DNA of 50,424 nucleotides from Ruminococcus sp. Its GTDB lineage: Bacteria > Bacillota_A > Clostridia > Oscillospirales > Ruminococcaceae. Where the stretch lies: positions 1 through 50,424 of the forward strand of contig NZ_JAEEMU010000055.1 of the NCBI RefSeq assembly GCF_016283395.1, read 5' to 3'. Of this stretch, positions 11,501-17,237 are shown one piece after another. Position 1 is the stretch's first letter, and every line of letters starts with the position of its first letter. A program made the translations under genes and the position numbers. A model generated the notes under the pieces. It was not told where the DNA came from. It saw only the letters and a list, made by a program, of their open reading frames with translations, and did not search any database.

Positions 11501-12222
11501 TCTTCAAGTGTGATAGTGTAACCGCCTGTAGCGATCTTCTGGATATCGCCTTTAAGACTGATAAGGTTTGCTGATTCAAAGATCTCCTTCGGGATAACGA
11601 TATTTGAGGGCATAGTGTCGAAATCAATAGAGATGACTTTGATGTTATTGCCGAACCAAAGCTCTCTTTCCTCAATATCGCTTTCCGTTAACTTGTATGC
11701 ATCGGAAGCAGTTTTCTTAGCCTCCGACCACTCGGATATCTTGGCGAATGCCTCGCCAAAATCAATGAAGTCGTTATCTATCTTCTGGAACTTTGAGCCT
11801 TCAAAGTCAAGATACGAAAGGTCTTCACTGTGCTGGTGGTAGTAAACCGGCTGTCCCTTATAGCGTTCTCTTATGTCTTCGCCATAAAGGAACGGGGCTT
11901 CACTCTGATAGTTTCCTGTCTTTTCGATATTGCCTATAAACGACGGTGATACAGCACCTTCACCGAAGTGATCTATTACTCCGGTACCGCCTATAGCGAT
12001 CGAACCGACCGTATGATTGCCGATATTGGCATCATCCCTGACAAAGTATGCATATTCGCTGAGAATATCTTCAACGGCATAGTCTTTGCCATACTTCGGG
12101 TTCAGCGTTTCATCTTCGGCAGAAGCCGACGGAATGATTGACGGCAGGGCATAGGTGACCGCCAGAATTCCCGATGTAACGCCACTTAAAAATCTTTTCC
12201 CCAAAGATTTTTTCATGGTCAT
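2515..12222 (-). CDS. Giant sortase-anchored SpaA/Cna_B-repeat surface protein
   Basis: A cell-wall adhesin of about 3235 residues. A signal peptide (MKKSLGKRFL to SASA, about 1-37) precedes a choice-of-anchor A domain (about 45-350; SIAIGGTGVIDHFGEG). About four divergent SpaA-like modules follow, then ten tandem modules of about 115-120 residues (roughly 1030-2230), many nearly identical, then four more modules separated by long Thr/Ser linkers. The end is the sortase signal APKTG, a hydrophobic helix and RSRKKNDDQ. Each module has an N-terminal IDKK-type Lys, an EETAAPxGY Glu and a terminal Asp (VFD, VED, MID), the residues expected for an internal Lys-Asp isopeptide bond. Start choice: the ATG at 12220-12222 lies six bases after AAAGGA; a TTG two codons upstream and an ATG two codons downstream fit less well. 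No sortase gene is in the window. The role in adhesion or surface display is inferred from the domains; the ligand is unknown. Confidence 0.88.
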   Translation of the reverse strand: MTMKKSLGKRFLSGVTSGILAVTYALPSIIPSASAEDETLNPKYGKDYAVEDILSEYAYFVRDDANIGNHTVGSIAIGGTGVIDHFGEGAVSPSFIGNIEKTGNYQSEAPFLYGEDIRERYKGQPVYYHQHSEDLSYLDFEGSKFQKIDNDFIDFGEAFAKISEWSEAKKTASDAYKLTESDIEERELWFGNNIKVISIDFDTMPSNIVIPKEIFESANLISLKGDIQKIATGGYTITLEDVEKANLAFDGNGEGGFKLVEFAGVEAGKNTTAFHALGDSETTQNGQINLDAGMNFVWNFPDSTEVNFKFGGGHIVAPKASYTNDGGNNEGSIIAKSIEYTKAEAHFYPYFSFSKERPVKKKVSDVTFSKVKDTTEITDTTADGYSVKNAGEKISGAHMVLTLDAPEQEGETLSGVTSNLDSKSVEEGKPVISGSVIKWTTVDTDLTLKGLPDGKYILSEENAPEGCQPIKSTVITVSDGKVTSDNTTGVIAKDKSGSETASITAVDEVYTAFIRKARTVSGSVDSPVSGALLRLTGVDEYDQPIDMSAVTAKDVQYFTDNGHGIQLESVDSKLAAYKLASNAIENTASDKNAAYEFTTTGSNVAFTGLPAGTYTIEELSAPTGYLSASSKTFVISKDTNGRLAMTSGKDTGASQDTVTLYDNIQTIKISKADIGGNIVEGAEFELSRTDNGSLGNVSIALDEDESYDIIGEVSEAADSDGDDYNDKGVEIQLNGTQSFTVRGKTMNHIRINGKAVNTGSKQNTYLYEGSATDQLIITGMYEGDYTVKLDDGTECVIHCSKGNKKIDNYGVLLKPKSSDNKEDLKDSTAILSTDNKTISFKGGTVNIASLDDGEYVLKETAAPNGFAKVESAFTFEINNGEVTLKSADTTGFTVKNGDEIVITDSISEISIYKYYDSVGNTTPDAAGKGADMKLTFVKASDKAVQDIVGAKNIKVGESAKWNSKRENPKVFVGLMDGEYLLEEEKAPEGYEAAEPKTIIIKDGIIAGDGASEYLLNTKKGTITLDKKALGGDYIAEGEVEFTIKASGSDATLKGVSINGGEELGDVKEYKFSGLTSTFTGLKDGEYILVEDTAPAGYSVVSEFKFTVKGGNVESVESATNGRSYKDEKGNIVVEDAPIVKLSKEALGAKPIPESAGKAEFTLIANDEGASLKGVKINGTEVTEDTNETKFKGNAVDFEYLAAGSYTLVEDTAPTGYSVVTKFNFTVDEKGKVSKVETTTNGKSYIGENGEIVVEDAPIIKIDKKEVGGEPIPEESGKAKFKLTAEGDQTLEGVKVDGGEALGKDVKEVEFDGNVAELEYLPDGKYSLEETAAPDGYTTITTFTFEIEDGVVKNTSVVTDGDKKVSDDGKTIEVFDTKSTIKIDKQALGGTPIPESAGKAKFTLIANDEGASLQGVKVNGKAVEDDTVSVEFDGNAAEFEFLKDGQYTLREDTAPTGYSVITDFTFTVENGIVTKSDAVTTGRTTVSPDGKKIVVEDAPIIKIDKKEVGGEPIPESAGKAKFKLTAEGDQTLEGVKVDGGEALGKGVKEVEFDGNAAELEYLPDGTYSLEETAAPDGYTTITTFTFDIVDGTVTNVKVKTDGDAKVSEDGTVLEVFDTKSVISIDKKELGGEEIPAEAGGATFVLTAEDEGKTLEGVTINDGKALGEVKSTEFTGNGTKFTGLKDGKYSLEETAAPTGYATVTKFTFDIENGIVKNVDVETDGDAKISKDGKVLEVFDSKSSTITIDKKALGGEEIPAEAGGATFVLTAEDEGKTLEGVTINDGDALGNVKSTEFTGNGTKFTGLKDGKYSLEETAAPDGFTTVTKFTFDIENGIVKNVDVETDGDAKISKDGKVLEVFDTKSTITIDKKALGGEEIPAEAGGATFVLTAEDEGKTLKGVTINDGKALGEVKSTEFTGNGTKFTGLKDGKYSLEETAAPDGFTTVTKFTFDIENGIVKNVDVETDGDAKVSKDGKVLEVFDTKSTITIDKKALGGEEIPEEAGKAKFKLISEDGQSLKGVKINGGKALEDVKETEFDGNSANFEFLKDGKYSLVETASPDGYDVVSKFTFTLENGKVKNVEASTTGKTSMSEDKTTIIIEDAPNEFTIGKSDITGEKEIKGAQLELTNSDIDWKTILEANKNDSDFVKVENSDGKVIGIQWVSGDSAKLVKALKDGNYSLKETGDKFEDGGKVYDIITSVLNFTIKDSKIVDAKGEALKETPDKTSEEGYYIVDKSGNHIEVCDAEATTSTSTSTTTGKTTTTTTSTSTTTSKTTTSTTTTTTTTTTTTTTTTTTTTTTTTTTTTTTTTTTTTTTTTTTTTTTTSTSTTTTTSKTTTTTTSTTTTTTTTTLAKVNINKVDLGGTEVVGAKLTLTGKTSGGKKVSFKDGQIKAGAGAEVLNGVGNAIVWLSGTETTVVYVEDGTYTIEELAAPKGYEVATKIEFTVENGKIVKGGKSADTVEMIDERIVTTTTTTTTTTTTTTSTTTSTTTTTSTTTSTTTTSTTTTTSTTTTSTTTTSTTTTTTTTTTTTTTTTTTTTTTTTTTSTSTTTTTSKTTTTTSTTTTTTTTTLAKVNINKVDLGGTEVVGAKLTLTGKTSGGKTVSFKDGQIKAGAGAEVLNGVGNAMVWLSGTETTVVYVEDGTYTLEELAAPKGYEVATKIEFTVENGKIVKGGKSADTVEMIDERIVTTTTTTSTTTTTTTTTTTTTTTTTTTSTTTSTTTTSTTTTSTTTTTSTTTTSTTTTSTTTTTTTTTTSTTTTTTTTTTTTTTTTSTSTTTTTSKTTTTTTSTTTTTTTTTLAKVNINKVDLGGTEVVGAKLTLTGKTSGGKTVSFKDGQIKAGAGAEVLNGVGNAMVWLSGTETTVVYVEDGTYTLEELAAPKGYEVATKIEFTVENGKIVKGGKSADTVEMVDERIVTTTTTTSTTTTTTTTTTTTTTTTTTTTTTTTSTTSKTTTTTTSTTTSTTTTVITTAVVKIDKQDILGEEVEGAELTLTGVDKDGHKVEFDEGVITAGQGAKVEKSHGDSLVWISGQTATKVTLEDGQYILHEVAAPTGYEVATDMKFTVTDGKLVSVDGVETDSDTVVMIDKKIVTTTTTTTTTTTTSTTTTTTNVTDVMGQEVSNTTSVTQGGIEFSVTSTSTTTTTTTSTTSTTTTSETTTTDVTTTTAEETTTTTTTTAAVTGKTTAKTTTKAKSTTTKKTTDAPKTGVEGAGAALAVLGIAAVCAFAARSRKKNDDQ
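3481..5180 (-). repeat. Near-identical SpaA modules alternating with poly-Thr linkers
   Basis: Three almost identical module copies of about 350 bases (near 3481-3836, 4160-4515 and 4815-5178) each begin with a Leu-Ala-Lys-Val segment and end in MIDERIV or MVDERIV. They repeat with a spacing of about 650-680 bases. Linkers between them are minisatellite-like strings of Thr codons (ACA, ACT, ACC) with scattered Ser codons. The DNA identity between modules suggests recent duplication or gene conversion. Confidence 0.85.
5254..5394 (-). repeat. Uninterrupted run of 47 threonine codons
   Basis: Every codon from 5394 down to 5254 is ACN, bounded by Ser codons at 5395-5397 and 5251-5253. Much of it is a 12-base minisatellite (TGTGGTAGTTGT on the plus strand). 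The tract links the tenth tandem module to the first linker-separated SpaA module and is likely an extended, possibly O-glycosylated stalk. Confidence 0.9.
6190..9160 (-). repeat. Tandem array of SpaA-like modules
   Basis: Modules of about 345-360 bases repeat head to tail. The copies at roughly 6240-7370 (IDKKALGGEEIPAEAG type) are nearly identical, and those further upstream alternate between two more divergent types (IDKKEVGGEPIPE and IDKQALGGTPIPE). The graded similarity is what repeated unequal crossing-over produces. Confidence 0.85.
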
Positions 12223-12316
12223 AACCAATCCTTTCTTTATGTTTTTTTACAATTCCCCGTAAAGGTACCCTTTTGCTTGTCCGCATTTTGATAGGATTAC
12301 AGAATTTTGCACTTAT

Positions 12317-12345
12317 ATTATATCATAATGATATACTAATTGCAA
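12317..12345 (-). promoter_or_regulatory. Promoter of the giant surface protein gene
   Basis: Minus strand TTGCAA (12340-12345), 17-base spacer and TATAAT (12317-12322). The 5' leader would be about 90 bases; no riboswitch that I can recognise is in it. Confidence 0.65.
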
Positions 12346-12461
12346 TATTTTAACACTAACTAAATTTCATAAATATTTTTAGAATAATTGTGCATTTTGT
12401 TCCTCGTCAACGTATCTTTTTAACATTCGGTAGCAAGTTTACCAAAATATCGTTGTTTTAA

Positions 12462-12497
12462 GTCAACTGCATCCGTGATAACAGTTGACCTTTGGTC
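12462..12497. promoter_or_regulatory. Overlapping inverted repeats in the divergent intergenic region
   Basis: GTCAACTG (12462-12469) and CAGTTGAC (12482-12489) form an inverted repeat. The second arm also pairs with GGTCAA three bases further on (TTGACC TTT GGTCAA). The site lies between the two divergent promoters, 120 bases or more from each, and could be an operator. The rest of 12346-12647 is AT-rich with nothing else seen. Confidence 0.35.
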
Positions 12498-12647
12498 AAA
12501 GATTTTTCATAAACTCACCTTTAAAATTATACTTTGAGTATTTTATTTTATTAGTTTAATTATAAAACCAGCATCACAAAAGGTTATATTTGTAACATAT
12601 GTACTATTTTTGAACAAGCTGTTAACCTTTTTCTGTAGATTGAGCCC

Positions 12648-12676
12648 TTTACAAACTTTACAAAATGTGATATCAT
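12648..12676 (+). promoter_or_regulatory. Promoter of the ECF S-component-like gene
   Basis: TTTACA (12648-12653), 17-base spacer, TATCAT (12671-12676), about 65 bases before the start codon. Confidence 0.5.
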
Positions 12677-12741
12677 ATATGTATTATATGCATTGTATTA
12701 TATCCCTTCCGAGGGAGTAGTAACAAGGAGGAAAATTTAAA

Positions 12742-13929
12742 ATGAAGGTTTTCAAATTTGACACCAAAAGAATAGTATTGCTTGGTTTGCTGACTGCGAT
12801 CATAGCAATTTTTTCATTCACCCCCATCGGTTCTATACCTATAGGCCCGCTGGTAATCACACTTAACATAATCCCTATCGCTATCGCAGCTATCACAATG
12901 GGACCAATAGGCGGACTTATCATAGGAATAGTGTTCGGCTTGTTCAGTTTCCTGCAGTGCTTCGGCATAGGCGTTCCAAGTGCAATGGGTGCTGCTACAC
13001 TCGAAATAAGCCCGACACTCACATTCATACAGCGTGTCGTTCCGAGAGCTCTGGACGGTCTGCTGGTCGGATTTATATTCTCCGCGCTTTCCAGGATAAA
13101 GTCCAAAAAAGCTATGTCCATAATTTCAGGTATCATTTCAGGTATCGTCCTTATCGGTCTTTTCCTGTCTGTGATGCTCCTCATCTGCCACGACAAGAAC
13201 GGCAAATACAATATGTCGGAAGGTATGTATAACTTTATAACATCAGGTATCCCTGTGGCACTTACACTTATAGCTGTATTCGCAGTTGGTTTTGGTGTTA
13301 TGTTCTGGTTCGTCAACAAGAAAAATATGTCAAATGTACAGCTGTCTTTCGGCATCTCGGGCTTCTCAGCTGCTATACTCAATACCATCTTCTTTATGGG
13401 AGCTCTGGTGCTTATATTCAACCATACAGCAGCAGGTCTTGACAACAAGTACACAATCACCGTAAAAAACGGTGTCATAGCCGAGATCACCAACAACAGC
13501 GGTGATCACGTTGATTTCGCATCAGACAGAGTTCACGCTCAGATAGGCAATGATATAATTCTTACTATCGGAACTCCTTCCGCGGCAGTCCCACTGCTGA
13601 CAGATTCTGATGCAACAAAGTTCGTTTTCAGTTCAAAAAAACTGAAGGGTGCTACCTTCAACGGCAAAGAGATCAGCGAAAAAACGCTCAAATTCAAAGA
13701 GCCGAACGCTGACTTCAGAGACCTCAGCGACGGCGAATACACTCTCAAGGTATACAAGAAATTCAACTACGTTGACAAACTCAGAAGCGGAAAGAGCATT
13801 CTCCTCTTCATAATAACAGCTGTCGGTATCAACGCATTGTTTGAAATGGTCATCTCAACATTATTCACAACACTTATCTGCACAGCCCTTTTCAAGGCAA
13901 AGTTCATAAAAGCAACCGAACAACAATAA
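12742..13929 (+). CDS. ECF transporter S-component-like membrane protein with an extra soluble domain
   Basis: The N-terminal part has the look of an ECF-transporter substrate-binding (S) subunit: FDTKRIVLLGLLTAI, then IPIGPLVITLNIIPIAIAAITMGPIGGLIIG. S-components capture vitamins or similar small molecules and work with an EcfA/A'/T module, which is not in this window. S-components are usually 170-220 residues; this one is 395. About seven hydrophobic segments lie in residues 10-235. A hydrophilic domain of about 105 residues (about 240-345) follows, then a last membrane helix (about 350-385). The soluble domain ends in FRDLSDGEYTLKVYKKF, close to the GLKDGEYxLxE strand of the SpaA modules in the divergent neighbour. 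AAGGAGG precedes the ATG at 12742. The substrate is unknown. Confidence 0.6.
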   Translation: MKVFKFDTKRIVLLGLLTAIIAIFSFTPIGSIPIGPLVITLNIIPIAIAAITMGPIGGLIIGIVFGLFSFLQCFGIGVPSAMGAATLEISPTLTFIQRVVPRALDGLLVGFIFSALSRIKSKKAMSIISGIISGIVLIGLFLSVMLLICHDKNGKYNMSEGMYNFITSGIPVALTLIAVFAVGFGVMFWFVNKKNMSNVQLSFGISGFSAAILNTIFFMGALVLIFNHTAAGLDNKYTITVKNGVIAEITNNSGDHVDFASDRVHAQIGNDIILTIGTPSAAVPLLTDSDATKFVFSSKKLKGATFNGKEISEKTLKFKEPNADFRDLSDGEYTLKVYKKFNYVDKLRSGKSILLFIITAVGINALFEMVISTLFTTLICTALFKAKFIKATEQQ

Positions 13930-13936
13930 AACTTGC

Positions 13937-13976
13937 AAAAAGCCTTTTCCGAAACAGAAAAGGCTTTTATTTTTTC
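13937..13976 (+). terminator. Terminator after the ECF S-component-like gene
   Basis: AAAAAGCCTTTTC pairs with GAAAAGGCTTTT around a 7-base loop and is followed by a T-rich tail. Confidence 0.85.
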
Positions 13977-14370
13977 TAAGCATATAACCTGTATTTACTA
14001 TTGCTGTAAAATGAAATAAGCATACACAGTTTTTTTCAAAAATTGCGGTCGCTTTAAGTGCATTAAAGTGTTATTTTGCACATTAATTTATGTATATATC
14101 ATATATTGATTTTAATGATTGGCTCAACATTTTGTCTAAAAAGTCGTCGTTTTTTGGCTCAGCCAAAATGATATGCCATCTATCACCAATCAGGCTTGCG
14201 GCTTTATATAGCGTTAAATACTCCCATTAAAGGGTTTACGACGATATTTGGTTATTTTGTTTAAATATGTATAACAAAACGTATAATCGCACTAATTTAT
14301 AAAATTTGGTTGAAAGACTGTGATTTTTTTAACGTTTTGCTCAAAAATTGCAAAATTAAGAGTTTATCTA
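13977..14370. other. AT-rich intergenic region with a short palindrome
   Basis: No credible gene is seen in either strand. It contains the palindrome TTTTGGCT-C-AGCCAAAA (14152-14168) and a related half site TTGGCTCAAC near 14120, which could bind a regulator of the biosynthetic operon starting at 14429. Confidence 0.35.
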
Positions 14371-14399
14371 TTGACAGCACACTAAATAGGTGATAAGAT
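14371..14399 (+). promoter_or_regulatory. Promoter of the acyl-chain biosynthetic operon
   Basis: Consensus -35 TTGACA (14371-14376), 17-base spacer and TAAGAT (14394-14399). AAGGAG (14415-14420) then precedes the first start codon. Confidence 0.7.
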
Positions 14400-14428
14400 G
14401 TAGATATAATATATAAGGAGAATGAATA

Positions 14429-15319
14429 ATGTACAACAGAGCATTCCTGTTCAACGGCATCGGTTCAAAACCCGAAAAGCTTTTGGTCAATCTGCCGCCT
14501 GAACTCATGGACAAGTACGAATTCTACCTTGAAACTGCATTCAACAGGCTCGGACTAAACAAAGATCTCGAAAAAAACAAAGCTTACGACGGAAGAGTCG
14601 CAGAGTGGTTGATATCTCTCATATGTGACAGAGTCGTTTATGAACACTACATAAGCAAAGACATAATACCTGATATAGGCGCAGGATACAGCTCGGGAAT
14701 AGTGAGCATAAGCAGCTGCTTCGGAGCTGTGCCACATGAATTCGCACACGACATAATCATGATGAACCGCGCTACAATGCGCTGTCTTGAGGAGCACGAC
14801 GAAAAGCTCGATATGGGTATCGTCATCGGTTTCTCCTATAACGACATCGAAGAGATGTTCGCAGGCAAATTCTCACCCGATGAGATCATAATCGGAAGCG
14901 GAAATTCAAAGTTCCACGTTATGGTCAGCGGACGTGCAGATGCAGTCGAAAAAGCACTTCTTCTTTGCCAGAACGAGGGTGCTATCAAGGCTTTCAGCTT
15001 TGGTACGGGCGTTGCCTACCACCACCCGATAATGAAAAAATATTCTAAGGAGTACGTTGATTTTTGTGCTTCTACGGAATATAAAGACCCTGTATATCCT
15101 ATCCTTTCCATATTTAACAGAGAGGTTATGACTACAGGCAAGCAGGTCATGACGGAAAATCAGCTGAACGTGTATACCCCCATACGCTGGGATCTTGCAC
15201 TTAATAAGCTTGAGGAACTGGGCGTGACTGAATTTTTTGACGTAAGTGCGAACGGCGCAGTAAGCAAGTTCTCACGTGTAAGTAGGAAATGTAAAATTTA
15301 CACTCTTGAAGATGTGTAA
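14429..15319 (+). CDS. FabD-like acyl-CoA:ACP acyltransferase
   Basis: A 296-residue protein with the malonyl-CoA:ACP transacylase fold, close to the usual 300-310. Family landmarks are present in altered form: FLFNGIGS (normally FPGQGS) at 7-13, the nucleophile motif GYSSG at 86-90 (normally GHSLG) with Ser88, MMNRATM containing the Arg that binds the malonyl carboxylate, YHHPIM with the catalytic His, and YTPIRWDLAL near the C terminus. It would load an extender unit from CoA onto an acyl carrier protein; malonyl is the likely unit because the Arg is kept. It is the first gene of the operon and is followed 52 bases later by an ACP gene. The divergence from housekeeping FabD suggests a dedicated pathway enzyme. 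Confidence 0.8.
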   Translation: MYNRAFLFNGIGSKPEKLLVNLPPELMDKYEFYLETAFNRLGLNKDLEKNKAYDGRVAEWLISLICDRVVYEHYISKDIIPDIGAGYSSGIVSISSCFGAVPHEFAHDIIMMNRATMRCLEEHDEKLDMGIVIGFSYNDIEEMFAGKFSPDEIIIGSGNSKFHVMVSGRADAVEKALLLCQNEGAIKAFSFGTGVAYHHPIMKKYSKEYVDFCASTEYKDPVYPILSIFNREVMTTGKQVMTENQLNVYTPIRWDLALNKLEELGVTEFFDVSANGAVSKFSRVSRKCKIYTLEDV

Positions 15320-15371
15320 TTTTTCCATATCCCTTGCAAAAGGGGAATAAATTTATTGGAGGTTTAAAAAA

Positions 15372-15674
15372 ATGAGAGAGATCACAGAAGAAATCAGACA
15401 GGAGATCAAGGACATGATCTTCGACTACTACGCAGAGGAATGTGAAGTAGAGAAAGACGAGATCACTATGGATACAAATCCACAGGAAGATCTTGGCAGC
15501 GATTCCCTTATGTTCGTTGAACTTATCGAAATGACTGCCGACAAGTACGACCTTGACATCAAGCTCCAGAGCATCGGCAAGTATATGCTCAAGGCTCCTA
15601 TGGATACAATGAGCGATGTTGTAGAGATGTTCTGCAAGATCTATCAGTACGGAAACGACATCGTTAATCAGTGA
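15372..15674 (+). CDS. Acyl carrier protein 1
   Basis: A 100-residue acidic carrier protein. The phosphopantetheine site is GSDSLMFVEL with Ser45, preceded by the usual acidic helix 1 (EIRQEIKDMIFDYYAEE). It is longer than a fatty-acid ACP (about 78), with extra residues at both ends. A GGAGG lies before the ATG. It carries the growing chain or extender unit as a thioester for the neighbouring FabD-like and FabF-like enzymes. No phosphopantetheinyl transferase is in the window, so activation must come from elsewhere. Confidence 0.88.
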   Translation: MREITEEIRQEIKDMIFDYYAEECEVEKDEITMDTNPQEDLGSDSLMFVELIEMTADKYDLDIKLQSIGKYMLKAPMDTMSDVVEMFCKIYQYGNDIVNQ

Positions 15675-15683
15675 GAGGTCTGA

Positions 15684-16400
15684 ATGTTAAGGACAAATTT
15701 ATCAGAGCTGTATGCCGAAGATAATATTGCTGTACTTACAATTGACAACGGGCCGAAAAATCTTCTGACTGAGCCCGAATTCGCAGACCGTAAGAAGCTC
15801 CTCGGCTGGCTGGACGAAAATCCACAGGTAGGGGCTCTTATTATAACCGGAAAAGGAAGACATTTCTCACACGGTGCAGATGTTTCCCTTTTCGGTACAT
15901 CAGACAGCAGTGAATTATCGGCAAAGCTTGAAAACGCAAGAGAGCTTCTTCGTACTATCGAAAAGCTCCCTATCATCACTGCGGCTGCTATAAACGGCGG
16001 CTGCTTCGGCGGCGGACTTGAAATAGCCCTCAGCTGCCAGTTCAGGATAGCTTCACCATCGGCTTTCCTCGGTCTCCCCGAGATCATGCATGGTGTAGTT
16101 CCCGGAATGGGCGGCATGGAAAGACTTTACAGGCTCCTTGGCAAGGAAAAGGCTCTTCAGATGATACTCTGCGGAGAAATGATCGGTGCAAAGGAAGCAC
16201 TTGATATGGGACTCGTTACAAAGCTCAGTGAGAACAGGAACTCATTCGACGAAACCAAAGCTTTCGTCAAAGAGCTTCTCAACGGAAAGTCTCTCACACA
16301 GATACACGCTATAATAGATACTATAAATCTCGCTTCAGATGGAGTTACAGACCCGTCCAAGGGCAAATTTGAAGCAGCTCTTGCGGAGGCTTCAAAGTAA
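15684..16400 (+). CDS. Enoyl-CoA hydratase/isomerase (crotonase) family protein 1
   Basis: A 238-residue crotonase. The oxyanion-hole regions are present: ITGKGRHFSHGADVSLF (about 54-70) and NGGCFGGGLEIALSC (about 106-120), then FLGLPEIMHGVVPGMGG. The second catalytic Glu of rat hydratase corresponds to the Glu of GLPEIMHG; the GGGLEI loop has no extra Glu equivalent that I can assign, so hydratase, dehydratase or isomerase activity cannot be chosen. It starts ten bases after ACP 1 and its stop overlaps the next ATG, indicating translational coupling. In this operon it could take the dehydration role that FabZ has in standard fatty acid synthesis, on ACP or CoA thioesters. Confidence 0.85.
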   Translation: MLRTNLSELYAEDNIAVLTIDNGPKNLLTEPEFADRKKLLGWLDENPQVGALIITGKGRHFSHGADVSLFGTSDSSELSAKLENARELLRTIEKLPIITAAAINGGCFGGGLEIALSCQFRIASPSAFLGLPEIMHGVVPGMGGMERLYRLLGKEKALQMILCGEMIGAKEALDMGLVTKLSENRNSFDETKAFVKELLNGKSLTQIHAIIDTINLASDGVTDPSKGKFEAALAEASK

Positions 16401-16810
16401 TGAAGAAAACTTCGTACCACCTTACGGTAAGGGGCTATGAGCTCGACTCATTCGGCCATGTAAACAATGCTGTATATCTACAGTATGCAGAGACTGCTCT
16501 GTGGAACTTCTACCACGTCAGCGGTATACTCGGTGTGCTTGAGGAAGAAGGTCTCTTCCCCGTTATCATGGAAAGCAGCCAGAGATATATGCATGAACTT
16601 CACCTGCTCGACGAAGTAAGGATAGACACGGAAGTCACCTGCACAGGCGGCATAGTCAGCTACAAGCACAAAATAATAAACGAGACTACTGGTCTTGTGT
16701 CATGCAAGGTCACAGGCAAGCTCGTTTATGTAAACAAGGAACGCATAATATGCGATATCCCCGAGGCTTTAAGAATTTGCATAGAGGGCGGAAATAATGA
16801 CAGTAAATAA
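16400..16810 (+). CDS. Hotdog-fold acyl thioesterase (4HBT family)
   Basis: A 136-residue hotdog protein with the 4-hydroxybenzoyl-CoA thioesterase signature near the start: RGYELDSFGHVNNAVYLQYAE. Asp16 is the expected catalytic acid, followed by GHVNN. Length is typical for the family (130-150). It hydrolyses acyl-CoA or acyl-ACP thioesters and would release the product. The ATG shares a base with the stop of the crotonase, and its own stop lies inside the next gene, so it is part of a coupled run of four genes. Confidence 0.85.
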   Translation: MKKTSYHLTVRGYELDSFGHVNNAVYLQYAETALWNFYHVSGILGVLEEEGLFPVIMESSQRYMHELHLLDEVRIDTEVTCTGGIVSYKHKIINETTGLVSCKVTGKLVYVNKERIICDIPEALRICIEGGNNDSK

Positions 16811-17237
16811 AAACGGATACGCTGTTAAGGTCACTGACATCTCATCACTGTATGAGCTTGTTGGTTCGGCTGAACAGCTCAGCAATGCTTGTCTCGTCAT
16901 CGTTTATCCTCAGAGCAGCACTGTTGCGGGCGATTCAGAGGAAGAGATCTCTGCTGTAAGAGAGTTCCTCAGAAACGCTGTTTTTATCACAGCAGCAGCT
17001 TTTGATGACGATGCAGATGAAAATCTTGCTCACGAATTCGATCTCAGACTGAAAAGCAGTGAGGTCGATGAATACGTGGAAAAGCTTTTCAAGGACAAGA
17101 CAGAAAAACAGATAAAGGAGATAAACGCCTGCTTCACAGCATCGCGTACAGCTCCTGCGGAAAAGGTGCTCGAGATTGAATCGAAAGCATTCTACCGCCT
17201 TATGGCAGACAAGAACGGAGGTAACTCCAATGAATGA
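16797..17237 (+). CDS. Degenerate crotonase-like protein
   Basis: A 146-residue protein without recognisable catalytic motifs. Its C-terminal half (residues about 88-140: VDEYVEKLFKDKTEKQIKEI, then CFTASRTAPAEKVLEIESKAFYRLM) resembles the C-terminal helices that form the trimer contact in crotonases. The N-terminal half is short and lacks the two oxyanion-hole loops. It overlaps the thioesterase gene by 14 bases and the next crotonase gene by 8. It might be a non-catalytic partner of one of the two full crotonases, as partner crotonases are known in some polyketide pathways. That role is inference; a hypothetical protein is the safe label. Confidence 0.5.
   Translation: MTVNKNGYAVKVTDISSLYELVGSAEQLSNACLVIVYPQSSTVAGDSEEEISAVREFLRNAVFITAAAFDDDADENLAHEFDLRLKSSEVDEYVEKLFKDKTEKQIKEINACFTASRTAPAEKVLEIESKAFYRLMADKNGGNSNE

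Noticed and set aside
12229..12316. Possible riboswitch in the surface-protein leader
   Set aside because: I looked for c-di-GMP-type and other known motifs in about 90 bases and could not match a conserved core.
12684..13496. Minus-strand open frame of 270 codons
   Set aside because: Antisense to the ECF S-component-like gene, which has a promoter, ribosome binding site and terminator.
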